A DNA stretch of 54,047 nt from DASSUW01 sp036520135 (GTDB lineage Bacteria; Actinomycetota; Thermoleophilia; Solirubrobacterales; Solirubrobacteraceae): NCBI GenBank assembly GCA_036520135.1, contig DATDKF010000110.1, positions 1 through 54,047 on the forward strand, in the 5' to 3' direction. A program made the translations under genes and the position numbers. Below the pieces are notes generated by a model that worked only from the letters and a program-made list of their open reading frames with translations, made no database searches and was not told the origin of the DNA. Each line of letters opens with the position of its first letter. Position 1 is the stretch's first letter. This document shows positions 1 through 8,845 of this stretch, in pieces.

Positions 1-1128
1 ACGACGTTCCGGCTGATGGGTCCGGACGAGACCGTGTCCAACCGGCTGTCCGGCGTGCTGGAGGCGACCAACCGGACCTGGATGGCCGAAATCATTCCCG
101 GCGACGACCATCTGGCGGCCGATGGACGGGTGATGGAAATCCTCAGCGAGCACGCCTGCCAGGGCTGGCTGGAGGGCTATGTGCTGACCGGCCGCCACGG
201 GTTCTTCTCGTGCTACGAGGCGTTCATCCACATCGTGGATTCCATGGTCAACCAGCACGCCAAGTGGCTGAAGACCAGCCGCGACGTGTCGTGGCGGCGG
301 CCGATCAGCTCGTTGAACTATCTGCTGACGTCGCATGTCTGGCGGCAGGACCATAACGGGTTCAGCCACCAGGACCCCGGCTTCATCGACCACGTGGTCA
401 ACAAGAAGGCCGAGATCGTGCGCGTCTACCTCCCCCCGGACGCGAACTGCTTGCTCTCGGTCGCCGATCACTGCTTGCGCAGCCGCGACTACGTCAACGT
501 CATCGTGGCGGGCAAGCAGCCGACGCTCGACTTCCTCGGCATGGACGACGCGATCGCGCACTGCACGCGCGGCATCGGCATCTGGGACTGGGCGAGCACG
601 GACGCGGGTGGGGAGCCGGACGTCGTGCTCGCCTGCGCCGGCGACGCCCCGACACTCGAGACGCTGTCGGCCGCCGCGCTCCTACGTGCCGAGCTGCCCG
701 ATCTCAAGGTCAGGGTGGTCAACGTCGTGGACCTCATGCGGCTGCAGCCGGAGAGCGAGCATCCGCACGGCATGTCCGACGCCGAGTTCGATGCGCTCTT
801 CACGGCCGACCGTCCGGTCGTGTTCGCTTACCACGGTTATCCCTGGCTGATCCACCGGCTCACCTATCGTCGGCGCAACCACCGCAACCTGCATGTGCGC
901 GGTTACAAGGAGGAGGGCACGACAACGACGCCGTTCGACATGGTCATGCTCAACGACATGGATCGCTTCCACCTGGTCATGGACGTGATCGACCGTGTGC
1001 CGGGCCTGGGCACGCGTGCCGCCGCCCTGCGGCAGCGCATGGAGGACGAGCGGCTGCGTCACCGGGCCTATACGCGCGAGCACGGCGACGATCCGATCGA
1101 CGTCCGCGACTGGACCTGGCCGGGCTGA
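1..1128 (+). CDS. xfp: phosphoketolase, C-terminal part (5' end outside window)
   Basis: The frame is open from base 1, so the N-terminal thiamine-diphosphate part lies upstream; the first ATG at base 16 is internal. About 375 codons remain. The visible sequence matches the C-terminal region of xylulose-5-phosphate/fructose-6-phosphate phosphoketolase: TFRLMGPDE then SNRLSGVLEAT, EGYVLTGRHGFFSCYEAF, and the C-terminal YKEEGTTTTPFDM and LNDMDRFHL segments. The enzyme cleaves ketose phosphates with inorganic phosphate to give acetyl phosphate plus an aldose phosphate. Acetate kinase starts 5 bp downstream, so the pair would convert sugar phosphate to acetate and ATP without oxidation. Confidence in the family is very high; substrate preference cannot be read. 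Confidence 0.95.
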   Translation, partial: TTFRLMGPDETVSNRLSGVLEATNRTWMAEIIPGDDHLAADGRVMEILSEHACQGWLEGYVLTGRHGFFSCYEAFIHIVDSMVNQHAKWLKTSRDVSWRRPISSLNYLLTSHVWRQDHNGFSHQDPGFIDHVVNKKAEIVRVYLPPDANCLLSVADHCLRSRDYVNVIVAGKQPTLDFLGMDDAIAHCTRGIGIWDWASTDAGGEPDVVLACAGDAPTLETLSAAALLRAELPDLKVRVVNVVDLMRLQPESEHPHGMSDAEFDALFTADRPVVFAYHGYPWLIHRLTYRRRNHRNLHVRGYKEEGTTTTPFDMVMLNDMDRFHLVMDVIDRVPGLGTRAAALRQRMEDERLRHRAYTREHGDDPIDVRDWTWPG

Positions 1129-1132
1129 CCGC

Positions 1133-2188
1133 GTGCGGCTGCTGGTGGTCAACGCGGGCTCGAGCAGCCTCAAGCTTCGCGTCCTCGACCACGACGATGC
1201 CACCCTCGCCGAGCGCTCGCTCGACTGGGCCAAGGGGAGCACGTTCCCCGAGGACGCGCTCGCCGGCCTGCCGGCGGTCGACGCCGTCGCCCATCGCGTC
1301 GTGCACGGCGGCGATGAGTTCCGCGCGGCGGTATGGCTCGACGATGGGGTGCGCGCCCGCCTGGCCGACCTGAGAGAGCTGGCGCCGCTGCACCAACCGC
1401 GCGCGCTCGCGGCGATCGACGCCACCACCGACCTCCTGAACGGCACGCCGGCGGCCGCGTGCTTCGACACCGGCTTCCATGCCACGCTGCCGCCGGCGGC
1501 CGCGACCTACGCCCTGCCTGCCGAGTGGCCGCGACGGCGCTTCGGCTTCCACGGGCTCTCGCACGCGTACGCCGCGCGGCGCGCCGCGGAGCTCGCCGGA
1601 CGGCCGGCTTCCGAGCTCCGCGTCGTGAGCTGTCACCTGGGAGCAGGCGCCTCGCTCGCCGCGGTCGCCGCCGGCCGGTCTGTCGATACGACGATGGGCT
1701 TCACGCCGCTCGACGGGCTCGTCATGGCGACCCGCGCCGGCAGCGTCGATCCCGGCCTCCTGCTCTGGCTCGTCGAGGAGCGGGGGGTGGACCCGGCGGA
1801 GCTCGCCGACGCACTCGAGCACCGCTCCGGGCTCGCGGGGCTCGCCGGCACCGGCGACATGCGCGAACTGCTCGAGCGCGAGGACGCGGACGCGCGGCTG
1901 GCGCTCGATGTCTACCTGCACCGGCTGCGCGCATCGGTCGCCGCGATGGCGGCCGCGATGGACGGGCTGGACGCCCTGGTGTTCACGGGCGGCGTCGGAG
2001 AGCATGCCCCCGCGGTGCGCGCTGCGGCCGCGGCTGGGCTCGGGTTCCTCGGCGTCACGCTCGACGGCGCGCCCAACGCCGCCGCCCGCGCCGACGCCGA
2101 TATCGGCGCCGCGGGGGCGGCGGTGCGCGCTTTCGTGGTCACCGCGCGCGAGGACCTCGAGATGGCGCGGCAGGTGCGCGGGCTCTGA
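1133..2188 (+). CDS. ackA: acetate kinase
   Basis: Start GTG at 1133 chosen because it lies 5 bp after the phosphoketolase stop and gives the expected N-terminus (VRLLVVNAGSSSLKLRVL). Signature motifs occur in order: NAGSSSLKL (phosphate/nucleotide binding), CFDTGFHATLP, RFGFHGLSH, SCHLGAGASLAAV, DTTMGFTPLDGLVMATRAG and FTGGVGEHAP, covering the ASKHA fold. At 351 aa it is shorter than the usual roughly 400 aa; the shortening lies between the N-terminal strand and the FDTGFH motif, as in some actinobacterial acetate/propionate kinases. It should convert acetyl phosphate plus ADP to acetate plus ATP in the cytosol. It is convergent, 3 bp from the universal stress protein gene. A propionate kinase role is possible. 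Confidence 0.93.
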   Translation: MRLLVVNAGSSSLKLRVLDHDDATLAERSLDWAKGSTFPEDALAGLPAVDAVAHRVVHGGDEFRAAVWLDDGVRARLADLRELAPLHQPRALAAIDATTDLLNGTPAAACFDTGFHATLPPAAATYALPAEWPRRRFGFHGLSHAYAARRAAELAGRPASELRVVSCHLGAGASLAAVAAGRSVDTTMGFTPLDGLVMATRAGSVDPGLLLWLVEERGVDPAELADALEHRSGLAGLAGTGDMRELLEREDADARLALDVYLHRLRASVAAMAAAMDGLDALVFTGGVGEHAPAVRAAAAAGLGFLGVTLDGAPNAAARADADIGAAGAAVRAFVVTAREDLEMARQVRGL

Positions 2189-2191
2189 CGG

Positions 2192-3091
2192 TCAGGCGCT
2201 CGCCTCCGCGGCCGGCTCGAGGATCGCCTGCAGCCCGGTGTGGATGCCGCGCGGCAGGATGATCACGGGGCAGGCGGCCTTGCGCACCAGCGCGTGCGAC
2301 ACCCCGCCGAGGAGCACCGCCCGCATCGGCCCGTAGCCGCGTGAGCCCATGACCAGCAGGTCCACGTCTTCGGTGAGCTCGGACAGCTCGCGCCCGGGGC
2401 TGCCGGCGAGGAAGATGCCCTCGACGCGGACGTCCTCGCCGAGCTTTGCGACGCGCTGCTCGAGCCCGCTGCGCTGCGTCGCCTCGATCTCCTTGGGGAG
2501 CGAGATATAGCCGGGTCCCTGCATCAGGGCGGGCGTCCCGATCTGAGTGCTGTCGAACACCCGGAACACCCGCAGCTCTGCGTCGAGGCGACGGGCGAGC
2601 TCGGTCGCCGTGTTCAGGGCGATCTCGGACTCCTCCGAGCCGTCGTAGCCCACACCGATGACGTGCAGCTCGTGCTCGCGTGACGCGTAGCCCTGGGGAA
2701 CGATCGCCACCGGGCACGGAGCGCCGTGCAGGAGCCGCTCCGCCGTGCTGCCCGGCAGCACGCAGCCGATCGGCCCGCGGTGGGTCGAGCCAACGACCAC
2801 GAGGGAGGCGTCGGTCGTCTCGGCGAGCTCGTGCAGTGCGTGGGCGGGCGACACGTCGGCGACCGCGTGCCGGGGCGCGTCGCCCGCGTCGGCACCGGCG
2901 AGCACGGCCTGGGCGTCCTCGCGAAGCGCCGCGCGGAAGGTGTCGTTCGACGCGCGCGAGCGCGTGTCGTCGTACGGAAAGGCGTTCGCCAGGCGCAGTT
3001 GTGAACCCGTCATACCGGCGAGCCGGCGGGCGAACGCCAGGGCGTCGCGTCCGCTGTCGGTGCCGTCGAAGCCAACGAGGATCTCTGACAT
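2192..3091 (-). CDS. universal stress protein, tandem UspA domains
   Basis: 299 aa. The start ATG at 3091 is preceded by a strong GGAGG ribosome site; an upstream in-frame ATG at 3154 would add 21 residues with no family match. Two Usp domains are visible. Domain 1 begins SEILVGFDGTDSGRDALAFA and ends with the ATP-type loop VGSTHRGPIGCVLPGSTAE. Domain 2 begins HVIGVGYDGSEESEIAL and ends MGSRGYGPMRAVLLGGVSHA. Both keep the G-x2-G-x(9)-G(S/T)-type nucleotide-binding motif, so ATP binding is expected. Tandem Usps in Actinobacteria often accumulate under hypoxia or stationary phase. It is transcribed divergently from the response regulator gene at 3247, which could control it (inference from position). 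Confidence 0.93.
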   Translation of the reverse strand: MSEILVGFDGTDSGRDALAFARRLAGMTGSQLRLANAFPYDDTRSRASNDTFRAALREDAQAVLAGADAGDAPRHAVADVSPAHALHELAETTDASLVVVGSTHRGPIGCVLPGSTAERLLHGAPCPVAIVPQGYASREHELHVIGVGYDGSEESEIALNTATELARRLDAELRVFRVFDSTQIGTPALMQGPGYISLPKEIEATQRSGLEQRVAKLGEDVRVEGIFLAGSPGRELSELTEDVDLLVMGSRGYGPMRAVLLGGVSHALVRKAACPVIILPRGIHTGLQAILEPAAEASA

Positions 3092-3246
3092 TGGTTTGCC
3101 TCCTTCGTGAGGGTCTCTGCGAGAATCCTCCGTCGCGCGCCGCTTCGCGCCCACCGGGCAAGACCGCCGTCATTCGCGGGATCTCCACGTTCCGTTGCGG
3201 GAAACTACGGATCACCTCGCCGCCGTGTCCGGCATGCTTTGGACCC
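3092..3246. promoter_or_regulatory. divergent control region between usp and response regulator genes
   Basis: 155 bp separate the two divergent starts. The usp Shine-Dalgarno (GGAGG on the minus strand) sits at its left edge. Around 3190-3212 is an imperfect inverted arrangement GTTCC-gttgcg-GGAAAC followed by CTACGGA. A similar string, GGAACCTACGGA, lies at 6406-6417 just upstream of the flavodoxin gene. I cannot identify a -10/-35 pair with confidence; the motif assignment is inference. Confidence 0.35.
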
Positions 3247-3909
3247 ATGACTGACGACTCGCCCGCGTCCGCGGACATCACCGTCGTCCTCGCCGACGAC
3301 CATGCCGTGGTGCGCAAGGGCCTGCGCCTGCTCGTCGAGGCCGAGGACGGCCTGCGGGTGGTCGCCGAGGCGGGAAACGTCCCCGACGCGCTGCGGATGG
3401 CGCGCGCGCATCGGCCGAACGTGCTCGTGCTCGACCTCAACATGCCCGGCGGATCGAGCCTCGAGGCGATCCCGACGATCCGGGAGCAGGCGTCGATGAC
3501 CGCGATCGTCGTGCTCACGATGCAGAACGACCCGTCGTTCGCGCGCCAGGCACTGCAGGCAGGAGCGCTCGGCTTCGTGCTCAAAGAGGCCGCCGACGAC
3601 GAGCTGCTCGGCGCGATCAGGCTTGCCGCCGAGGGCGAGACGTATCTCAATCCCCGCCTCGGCGCGCGCCTCGCCGCCCAGCCCTCTCAGCCGTCGGGCC
3701 CACCGGACGACCTGTCTGAGCGCGAGCTCGAGGTCCTCAAGCTGATCGCGCTCGGGCACACCAACGCCGAGGTCGCCGGTCAGCTTTACCTCAGCGTGCG
3801 CACCGTTGAGTCCCATCGCGCGCACATCCAGCAGAAGACCCGTCTGTCCTCACGCGCCGAGCTCGTCCGCTACGCCCTCGAGCACCAGCTGATCGACACG
3901 TCGGGATAA
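3247..3909 (+). CDS. NarL/LuxR-family two-component response regulator
   Basis: 220 aa from the ATG at 3247. The receiver domain covers residues 11-130: acidic pair D17-D18 (LADDHAVVRKG), predicted phospho-acceptor D63 in VLVLDLNMPGG, switch Thr91 in IVVLTMQ and conserved Lys113 in FVLKEA. A linker (140-154) leads to a LuxR-type helix-turn-helix (155-217) with LSERELEVLKLIALGHTNAE and SVRTVESHRAHI. It should bind DNA as a phosphorylated dimer. No histidine kinase is adjacent, so its partner is elsewhere or it is an orphan. Its placement among usp, phosphoketolase/acetate kinase, oxidoreductase and flavodoxin genes suggests a redox or energy-stress regulon (inference). The last 60 bp overlap the convergent pseudogene. 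Confidence 0.93.
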   Translation: MTDDSPASADITVVLADDHAVVRKGLRLLVEAEDGLRVVAEAGNVPDALRMARAHRPNVLVLDLNMPGGSSLEAIPTIREQASMTAIVVLTMQNDPSFARQALQAGALGFVLKEAADDELLGAIRLAAEGETYLNPRLGARLAAQPSQPSGPPDDLSERELEVLKLIALGHTNAEVAGQLYLSVRTVESHRAHIQQKTRLSSRAELVRYALEHQLIDTSG

Positions 3910-5107
3910 GCCGCCAAGGCGGTTGTCCAGCGCCCGCCGCACCCTAGTGACGGCAGCTGCGGGCCCCGCGACCGTCGCCACGGCGATCCGCCGGTCCGGC
4001 GGCACGCGGGTGAGCGGCTCGAACTCCGCGACGGTGGCTGCGGCGACAGCGGGACCGGCGTCGGATATGTGCCTGGGTGCGCGGGCGCGAGCCGCCGCCC
4101 GTCGCGCCACCGTCGCCTCCGGGGCGCGGCACTCGATCCACAGCGGATCGCCCGGGCCGAGCGCCGCGGCGAACACGTCGCGGTCGCTCGCGAACCGGAA
4201 CGTCGCGTCGATCAGCACCGAGCAGCCCGCTCCGAGGTGCTGCGCGGTCTCCCGGCCGAGGGCGGCGTACGTCCGGCGGTTCGTCTCCGCGTCGTAGGCG
4301 GACAGCGGCGCCCGCGCCGTCGGCGCCAGTCCTAAAAGGCGCTTGCGCACGACGTCCGATGACACGACGCGCGCGCCGGATCGTGCGGCCAGCGCGGCGG
4401 CCAGCGTCGTCTTGCCCGATGCCGCAGGACCGCAGATCACCGCGAGGCGGCCGAGCCGGATCTCCCACCCGAGCCGGTCCGCGAGCGCGAGCAGGGCGGC
4501 GGCGTCCGCCCTGCGTCGCGCCCGGTCGGCGCCGTCGACCTGTCCCGCGCGGATCAGCGCCACCTTGGCGCGGATGAGCGCACGCTGCGCGGCGAAGAAC
4601 GCCACCAGCACATCGTCGCCGGGATCGCCCCCGGCCTCGCGATACCCGTCGACGAGTGCCGCGGCCAGGCCGCGATCGCGGCGCATCACATCCATTGCGA
4701 GGAACGCGAGATCGAGCGCGGTGTCGATCTGGCGCAGCACCGGATCGAACTCGACGCAGTCGACGATCTCGATCCCGTGCGGCGCATCTCGACGGCGTAC
4801 TCGATGGCCTCGGGATGTGACTCGCCGCGATCCGAAGGCCATCTTCGCGAGCCACGATTGCCCGCACGCCGCGATAGATCGCGGGCGCGAGGCGCGCGTT
4901 CAGCGCGACCTCTTCGCGACATAGGTGGTACCGCTGAGCGAGCGTTCCGTAGTCGAGGAACGGGAGCGTCAGCGGCTTCTTGATCTTGTACGCGCGGTCG
5001 CCCGCGAGCAGCACCCACGAGATATGCGTCTCGCGCAGCTCGACGACCGCCGGTCGCGGCTCGTAGGCCTCTGGATCCAACAGGCCGGCGAGCCGCGGCG
5101 GCAGCAC
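3850..5107 (-). pseudogene. broken aminoglycoside-phosphotransferase-like / P-loop kinase fusion gene
   Basis: Three reading frames are needed to follow one protein. The N-terminal part (GTG at 5107, 5 bp after the upstream oxidoreductase stop) encodes a family hallmark, GDRAYKIKKPLTLPFLDYGT, then LNARLAPAIYRGV. Near 4825 the frame shifts to continue ESHPEAIEYAVEMRR. At about 4776-4784 this joins directly, in a third frame, to GIEIVDCVEFDPVLRQID. In intact relatives (bifunctional APH-like/ATP-binding proteins of about 500 aa) roughly 150 residues, including the catalytic His-Gly-Asp segment, lie between these points, so they have been deleted. The C-terminal kinase-like domain is undamaged (Walker A GPAASGKTT). 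It might still be translated from an internal start, but I see no convincing start or RBS. Confidence 0.75.
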
Positions 5108-5111
5108 CGGA

Positions 5112-6320
5112 TCAGTCGCCGGGCTTCCCCGGCGCGCCGACGAACTCGAGCTCACGGACGACAGGGTGCGCGTCCCGCGGACGCGCCTGCAGCTGCTGTG
5201 CGTCCCGCCCCATCAGATAGGGGGCGAGGTAGCGCGTAGCGATCTTCGTCGGCGGCCACCAGAGGGCATGCAGCGAAGTGCGTGGCTCCGCCGGGGTCCC
5301 GCCGGTGGACGCGCGCATCCAGCGCTCGCGGCCGCCGGTCAGCAGCATCCCGCGCAGGATCGGACGGTACGGCTCGGGATCGAGGTCGGCGCCATGGTGC
5401 GCGGCGATCGACTCCGCGGCGGCGACGGCCTGCTGCGCTGCGAGTCCGCCCTGCTTGATCGGTGAGGCCGTGACGTCACCGGCCGCGTAAACGCCTGCGA
5501 GACCCTCGACGCGCCCGTGCTTGTCGACCCGCACGAATCCGTGCTCGTCGCCGGGCAGCCCGTCGATCTCGGGCCCGACGGGGACGGGCAGCGTGATCGT
5601 GCGATCGACCGCGATGCGCTCGTCGCCGGCCACCACCGCGCCCAGCTCGACGTCCGCGCCGACCGGCCCGACGAACCTGATGCCCTCGCTCGCGAGGAGC
5701 TGCGCGACGAGCGCGCTCGCCTCGGGTCCGAAGATGTCGAGCGGACGCTCCTCCGGTGAGACGAAGGTGAGCTCGACGTTGTCGATGCCGGCAGACCAGA
5801 CATCCCGGGCGGTCATCAGGGCAAGCTCGTAGAGCGGGAGGGTCCAGGCCGTGCTGCTCGGCACCACGAACGCCACGCGCTTCGCGTAGCCGTCTTCGAG
5901 GTCGGCGATCAGGCCGGACAGCGCCTCGGGAGCGCCGTCCGCGCCGAAGGTGATCGCATGGCGGAACGCCGGCTCCATGCGGGCGCCGACGGCGACCAAG
6001 AGCGAGTCGTAGGGGAGCTCACTCCCCTCGTCGAGGATCACGCGAGAGTTGTCCGCGTCGACCGCGCGTAGAGAGCCGCGGACCACGTCGGCGCCGAAGT
6101 CCCGGGCGATGCCGCGCAGGGGATGGTGAGCGGCGTGCCCGAGGCAAAACGGCTCGGCGACGGACAGCGGTCGGTAGACGAAGTCGGGCTCAGGCGCGAC
6201 CAGCGTCACGTTCACGCGATCGCCGGCCAGGTCCCGCAGCGCGATCACGGCCTCGAGGGCGGCGACGCCGCCCCCGGCGATGACGACGCTCGGAAGCGTT
6301 GCGGAGGTCTGCTCGGTCAT
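5112..6320 (-). CDS. FAD-dependent pyridine nucleotide-disulfide-type oxidoreductase (NDH-2/SQR-like)
   Basis: 402 aa, ATG at 6320. The N-terminal dinucleotide-binding fold SVVIAGGGVAALEAVIALRD carries the GxGxxA-type motif, followed by VTLVAPEPDFVYRPLSVAEPF. A second FAD contact is seen late, at VYAAGDVTASPIKQGGLAAQQAV, typical of type II NADH dehydrogenases and sulfide:quinone reductases. No CxxC redox pair is visible, which argues against thioredoxin-reductase-type chemistry, and I see no obvious transmembrane tail. It probably moves electrons from NAD(P)H or sulfide to a quinone or other acceptor at the membrane face; the substrate is not determined. It is upstream of, and likely co-transcribed with, the broken kinase gene and divergent from the flavodoxin gene. 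Confidence 0.85.
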   Translation of the reverse strand: MTEQTSATLPSVVIAGGGVAALEAVIALRDLAGDRVNVTLVAPEPDFVYRPLSVAEPFCLGHAAHHPLRGIARDFGADVVRGSLRAVDADNSRVILDEGSELPYDSLLVAVGARMEPAFRHAITFGADGAPEALSGLIADLEDGYAKRVAFVVPSSTAWTLPLYELALMTARDVWSAGIDNVELTFVSPEERPLDIFGPEASALVAQLLASEGIRFVGPVGADVELGAVVAGDERIAVDRTITLPVPVGPEIDGLPGDEHGFVRVDKHGRVEGLAGVYAAGDVTASPIKQGGLAAQQAVAAAESIAAHHGADLDPEPYRPILRGMLLTGGRERWMRASTGGTPAEPRTSLHALWWPPTKIATRYLAPYLMGRDAQQLQARPRDAHPVVRELEFVGAPGKPGD

Positions 6321-6452
6321 GGTCCGAGGCTAGGTCCCTTCGGCGGCCACGTCATCGCGGCGCAGCGCGGTCGTCTACGGGAAGAAGTCCGCTGCGCGCG
6401 CGCGTGGAACCTACGGAGGGCAGCGCACCGCGTCGGCGGTACGGTCCAAGCC

Positions 6453-6992
6453 ATGCGGATCCTCGTCACCGCGGCGAGCAAGCGCGGCTCCACCTTCGAG
6501 ATCGCCGAGGCGATCGCCGCCGGCCTCGGCCGGCGCGGCCTGCACGCCGAGGTGCGGCGCCCCGCGGCCGTGCGCGACCTCGACGGCTACGACGCCGTGG
6601 TGCTCGGCAGCGCCGTGTACCACGGTCGCTGGTGCGACGCCGCGCGCAGCTTCGCGGAGCGCCTGGTCGAGCCGCTCGCCGAGCTCCCGACCTGGCTGTT
6701 CAGTTCAGGGCCGCTTGGCAGTACCGACATCAAGCCGGACGGCGACCCGATCGACGCCGCGCCGATGCTCGAGCTCACCGGCGCCGAGTCACATCGCGTC
6801 TTCACCGGCAAGCTCGACATCGCCGGCCTGAGCTTCGGCGAGAAAGCGGTGGTGCGCGCTCTGCACGCACCGGTCGGTGACTTCCGCGATTGGGGCGCCA
6901 TCGACGCGTATGCGCGCGAGATCGCGATGCGGCTCGCCCGACGTCAGGCGCCGACGCCGCCGAACTCGAGCTCGTTCCCGAGTGTGCGCTGA
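6453..6992 (+). CDS. flavodoxin-domain protein (HemG-type)
   Basis: 179 aa; ATG at 6453 gives MRILVTAASKRGSTFEIAEA, the phosphate-binding loop of flavodoxins (T-x-x-x-x-S/T pattern). VVLGSAVYHGRWCDAARSF is the second flavin-contact loop; this combination is typical of menaquinone-dependent protoporphyrinogen oxidase (HemG) and related protein-family flavodoxins. It should bind FMN and act as an electron carrier or quinone-linked reductase. An alternative in-frame upstream ATG at 6123 lies inside the divergent oxidoreductase gene and is rejected. The 3' 49 bp overlap the convergent CBS gene. A GGAACCTACGGA motif stands about 36 bp upstream, similar to one before the response regulator gene. 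Confidence 0.85.
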   Translation: MRILVTAASKRGSTFEIAEAIAAGLGRRGLHAEVRRPAAVRDLDGYDAVVLGSAVYHGRWCDAARSFAERLVEPLAELPTWLFSSGPLGSTDIKPDGDPIDAAPMLELTGAESHRVFTGKLDIAGLSFGEKAVVRALHAPVGDFRDWGAIDAYAREIAMRLARRQAPTPPNSSSFPSVR

Positions 6993-8812
6993 ATCGACGC
7001 GATGGCACGGAACGCATCGCGAAGGTACCGGCGCGCCAGGGGGTTCAATGTCCGCGGATCGATGAAGTCGTCCGCCGGTCGGCCCGCCCGCAGCGCCTCC
7101 ACCTGATGGTCAAGACGCAGTGCGGTCAGGAGGTCAAACGCCTCTTCGAGGCTATCGACGGTCTCGCGCGGCAGGGTACCCGCGTCACCCGCGATCCTGA
7201 GTCGCTCAACAGTTCCTGTGACGCGCGATCCGGCGGCCACGCCCCCGTAGCGCGCAAGGTTGACCAGCGGCAGCAGCCCTCCGTGCTTGATATCGAACTG
7301 GCCGCGGTGCTCCCCCGAGTGCTCGACCACCACGTCGCGCAAGAACCCTGTGGGCGGCCGCGGCGCGAGGCCTACCCGAAGGAGCAGCCTGAGCAGGCGG
7401 GGGCGAGTCGGAGCGGTCTCGAGGACCTCGAAAGGATCCGGCAGCCACTCGCCGCCGGTGACCACACGGCCGTCGCACACGAGTGACAGAAGGATCAGCG
7501 AGCGCTCGTCTCCGGGGTCGGCCAGCAGCTCCCGGATCCTCGTATCCCAGTCGGCGCTCGAGCGGGCGAACAGCGGGTTCGTAGCCGTAGCGCCGTGCGG
7601 ATCGGATGGGATGCCACAGGCCGAAAGGCCGGCGAGGACCTCCCTCGTGACGTTGCCGACCGCCTCGGCCGGATCGAGCCGTCCCTCCCACGCGACCGCG
7701 GAGTCGAGGTCGGAAGATGGCACCGCCTCGCGGCGGCCGTGGCTGCCGAGTGCCAGCCACGCGAGCTGCGGCAAGGAGGTCCCGGACGGTTCGGCTATCA
7801 GCTCGAGCAGGCGTCGCGTGACCGCATCCGTGACGACCGAGATCACCCCGCCGATCTGCGCCGCGTTCATGCGGGCCTCATGAAGTGTGATGACCATGCC
7901 GTCGAGGCGAGTGGCCGCGCGTCGCAACGCGTCCACGTCGGCCGCCGCCGCGATGGCACTCCGAAGCACGAACGGCGTCCGGGCCTGGACGGCGAGCAGG
8001 TCGACGTCACGCAGGACGCCGACGATCTCGCCCCGCGGCGCAACGATCGGGAGATGCCGGATGCCGCGATCCAGCATCGCGAGCGTCGCGTCAGCCGCTC
8101 GACGCTCCGGCGGCACCGTCAGGACAGGGCTCGACATGACCTCGGCGACCGGGGCGTCAGCGGAGCGGTCCGCGGCGAGGACACGTGAGCGCAGGTCCCG
8201 ATCCGTGACGATGCCCAGCAACTCGGTCTCGCCATGCACGAGGACGCAGCTCGCGGCGCGCTCCACCATCAGCCGTGCGGCGTCGCGGACGGAGGTCTGC
8301 GGCGTACAGAGGATCGCGGGCTCGCGCGTGAGCTCATCCACGCGCTGTCGGCTCGGGTCGACCGTTGCCGCGAGCGGCGCAGAGACCCGCGCCGGCCGAG
8401 CGAGGAGCGAGCGCGCGACATAGCGCAAGCCGGGCGGTCGCCCGAGCAAGCGAAGCGCGTCGGAGGCGGCGAGGCGGTAGCAGACGGTGTCCTCGGCGGC
8501 TCGGACCTCGAAACCCGGCGGCAGGCCCGAGAGCATCGAGGGGTGTCCGAAGAGCTCCCCCTCGTCGAGTCGATCGAGCGCCTGGCCCTGATCGACCAGG
8601 TCCACCGCCCCCTGCCGCACGAGCCTTACGGTGCCTGCCGTCTCCTGGTCCGGGGACAGGATCACCGCCCCCCTCGGGAAGCGCTCGACGTCAACGCGCC
8701 GCGCGACCTCATCGAGCTCACGCGAGTCCAGCCCGTGAAAGAGCTCGTGGCCGCGCAGAAACTCGACGACGTCCTGCGCCGGCGCGCTCAACGGTCGATC
8801 CAGTGAGGTCAT
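6944..8812 (-). CDS. cNMP-binding / CBS-pair / DUF294 nucleotidyltransferase signalling protein
   Basis: 622 aa from ATG at 8812. Domain order: cyclic-nucleotide-binding-like beta-roll, about residues 20-135 (LFHGLDSRELDEVARRV, then GELFGHPSMLSGLPPGFEV); CBS pair, about 162-277 (GIVTDRDLRSRV, then HLPIVAPRGEIVGVLRDVD); a DUF294-type nucleotidyltransferase, about 290-470, with GSHGRREAVPSSDLDSA at 356-372 supplying the GS and DxD residues; and a C-terminal helical DUF294_C region with RYLRDAFRAIASIQR. Proteins of this architecture are thought to sense nucleotides and modify an unknown target. The whole architecture appears intact. It is tail-to-tail, with a 49-bp overlap, with the flavodoxin gene. 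Confidence 0.9.
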   Translation of the reverse strand: MTSLDRPLSAPAQDVVEFLRGHELFHGLDSRELDEVARRVDVERFPRGAVILSPDQETAGTVRLVRQGAVDLVDQGQALDRLDEGELFGHPSMLSGLPPGFEVRAAEDTVCYRLAASDALRLLGRPPGLRYVARSLLARPARVSAPLAATVDPSRQRVDELTREPAILCTPQTSVRDAARLMVERAASCVLVHGETELLGIVTDRDLRSRVLAADRSADAPVAEVMSSPVLTVPPERRAADATLAMLDRGIRHLPIVAPRGEIVGVLRDVDLLAVQARTPFVLRSAIAAAADVDALRRAATRLDGMVITLHEARMNAAQIGGVISVVTDAVTRRLLELIAEPSGTSLPQLAWLALGSHGRREAVPSSDLDSAVAWEGRLDPAEAVGNVTREVLAGLSACGIPSDPHGATATNPLFARSSADWDTRIRELLADPGDERSLILLSLVCDGRVVTGGEWLPDPFEVLETAPTRPRLLRLLLRVGLAPRPPTGFLRDVVVEHSGEHRGQFDIKHGGLLPLVNLARYGGVAAGSRVTGTVERLRIAGDAGTLPRETVDSLEEAFDLLTALRLDHQVEALRAGRPADDFIDPRTLNPLARRYLRDAFRAIASIQRTLGNELEFGGVGA

Positions 8813-8845
8813 CGCTCGCTCGTCCAGGGCCCAACGAGCACGACT

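Noticed and set aside
977..2005. Long minus-strand ORF across acetate kinase
   Set aside because: Arg/Gly/Ala-rich shadow of the acetate kinase gene; common in GC-rich DNA.
3092..6452. DosR/DevR box
   Set aside because: The gene set recalls a dormancy regulon, but no convincing 20-bp DosR palindrome is visible.
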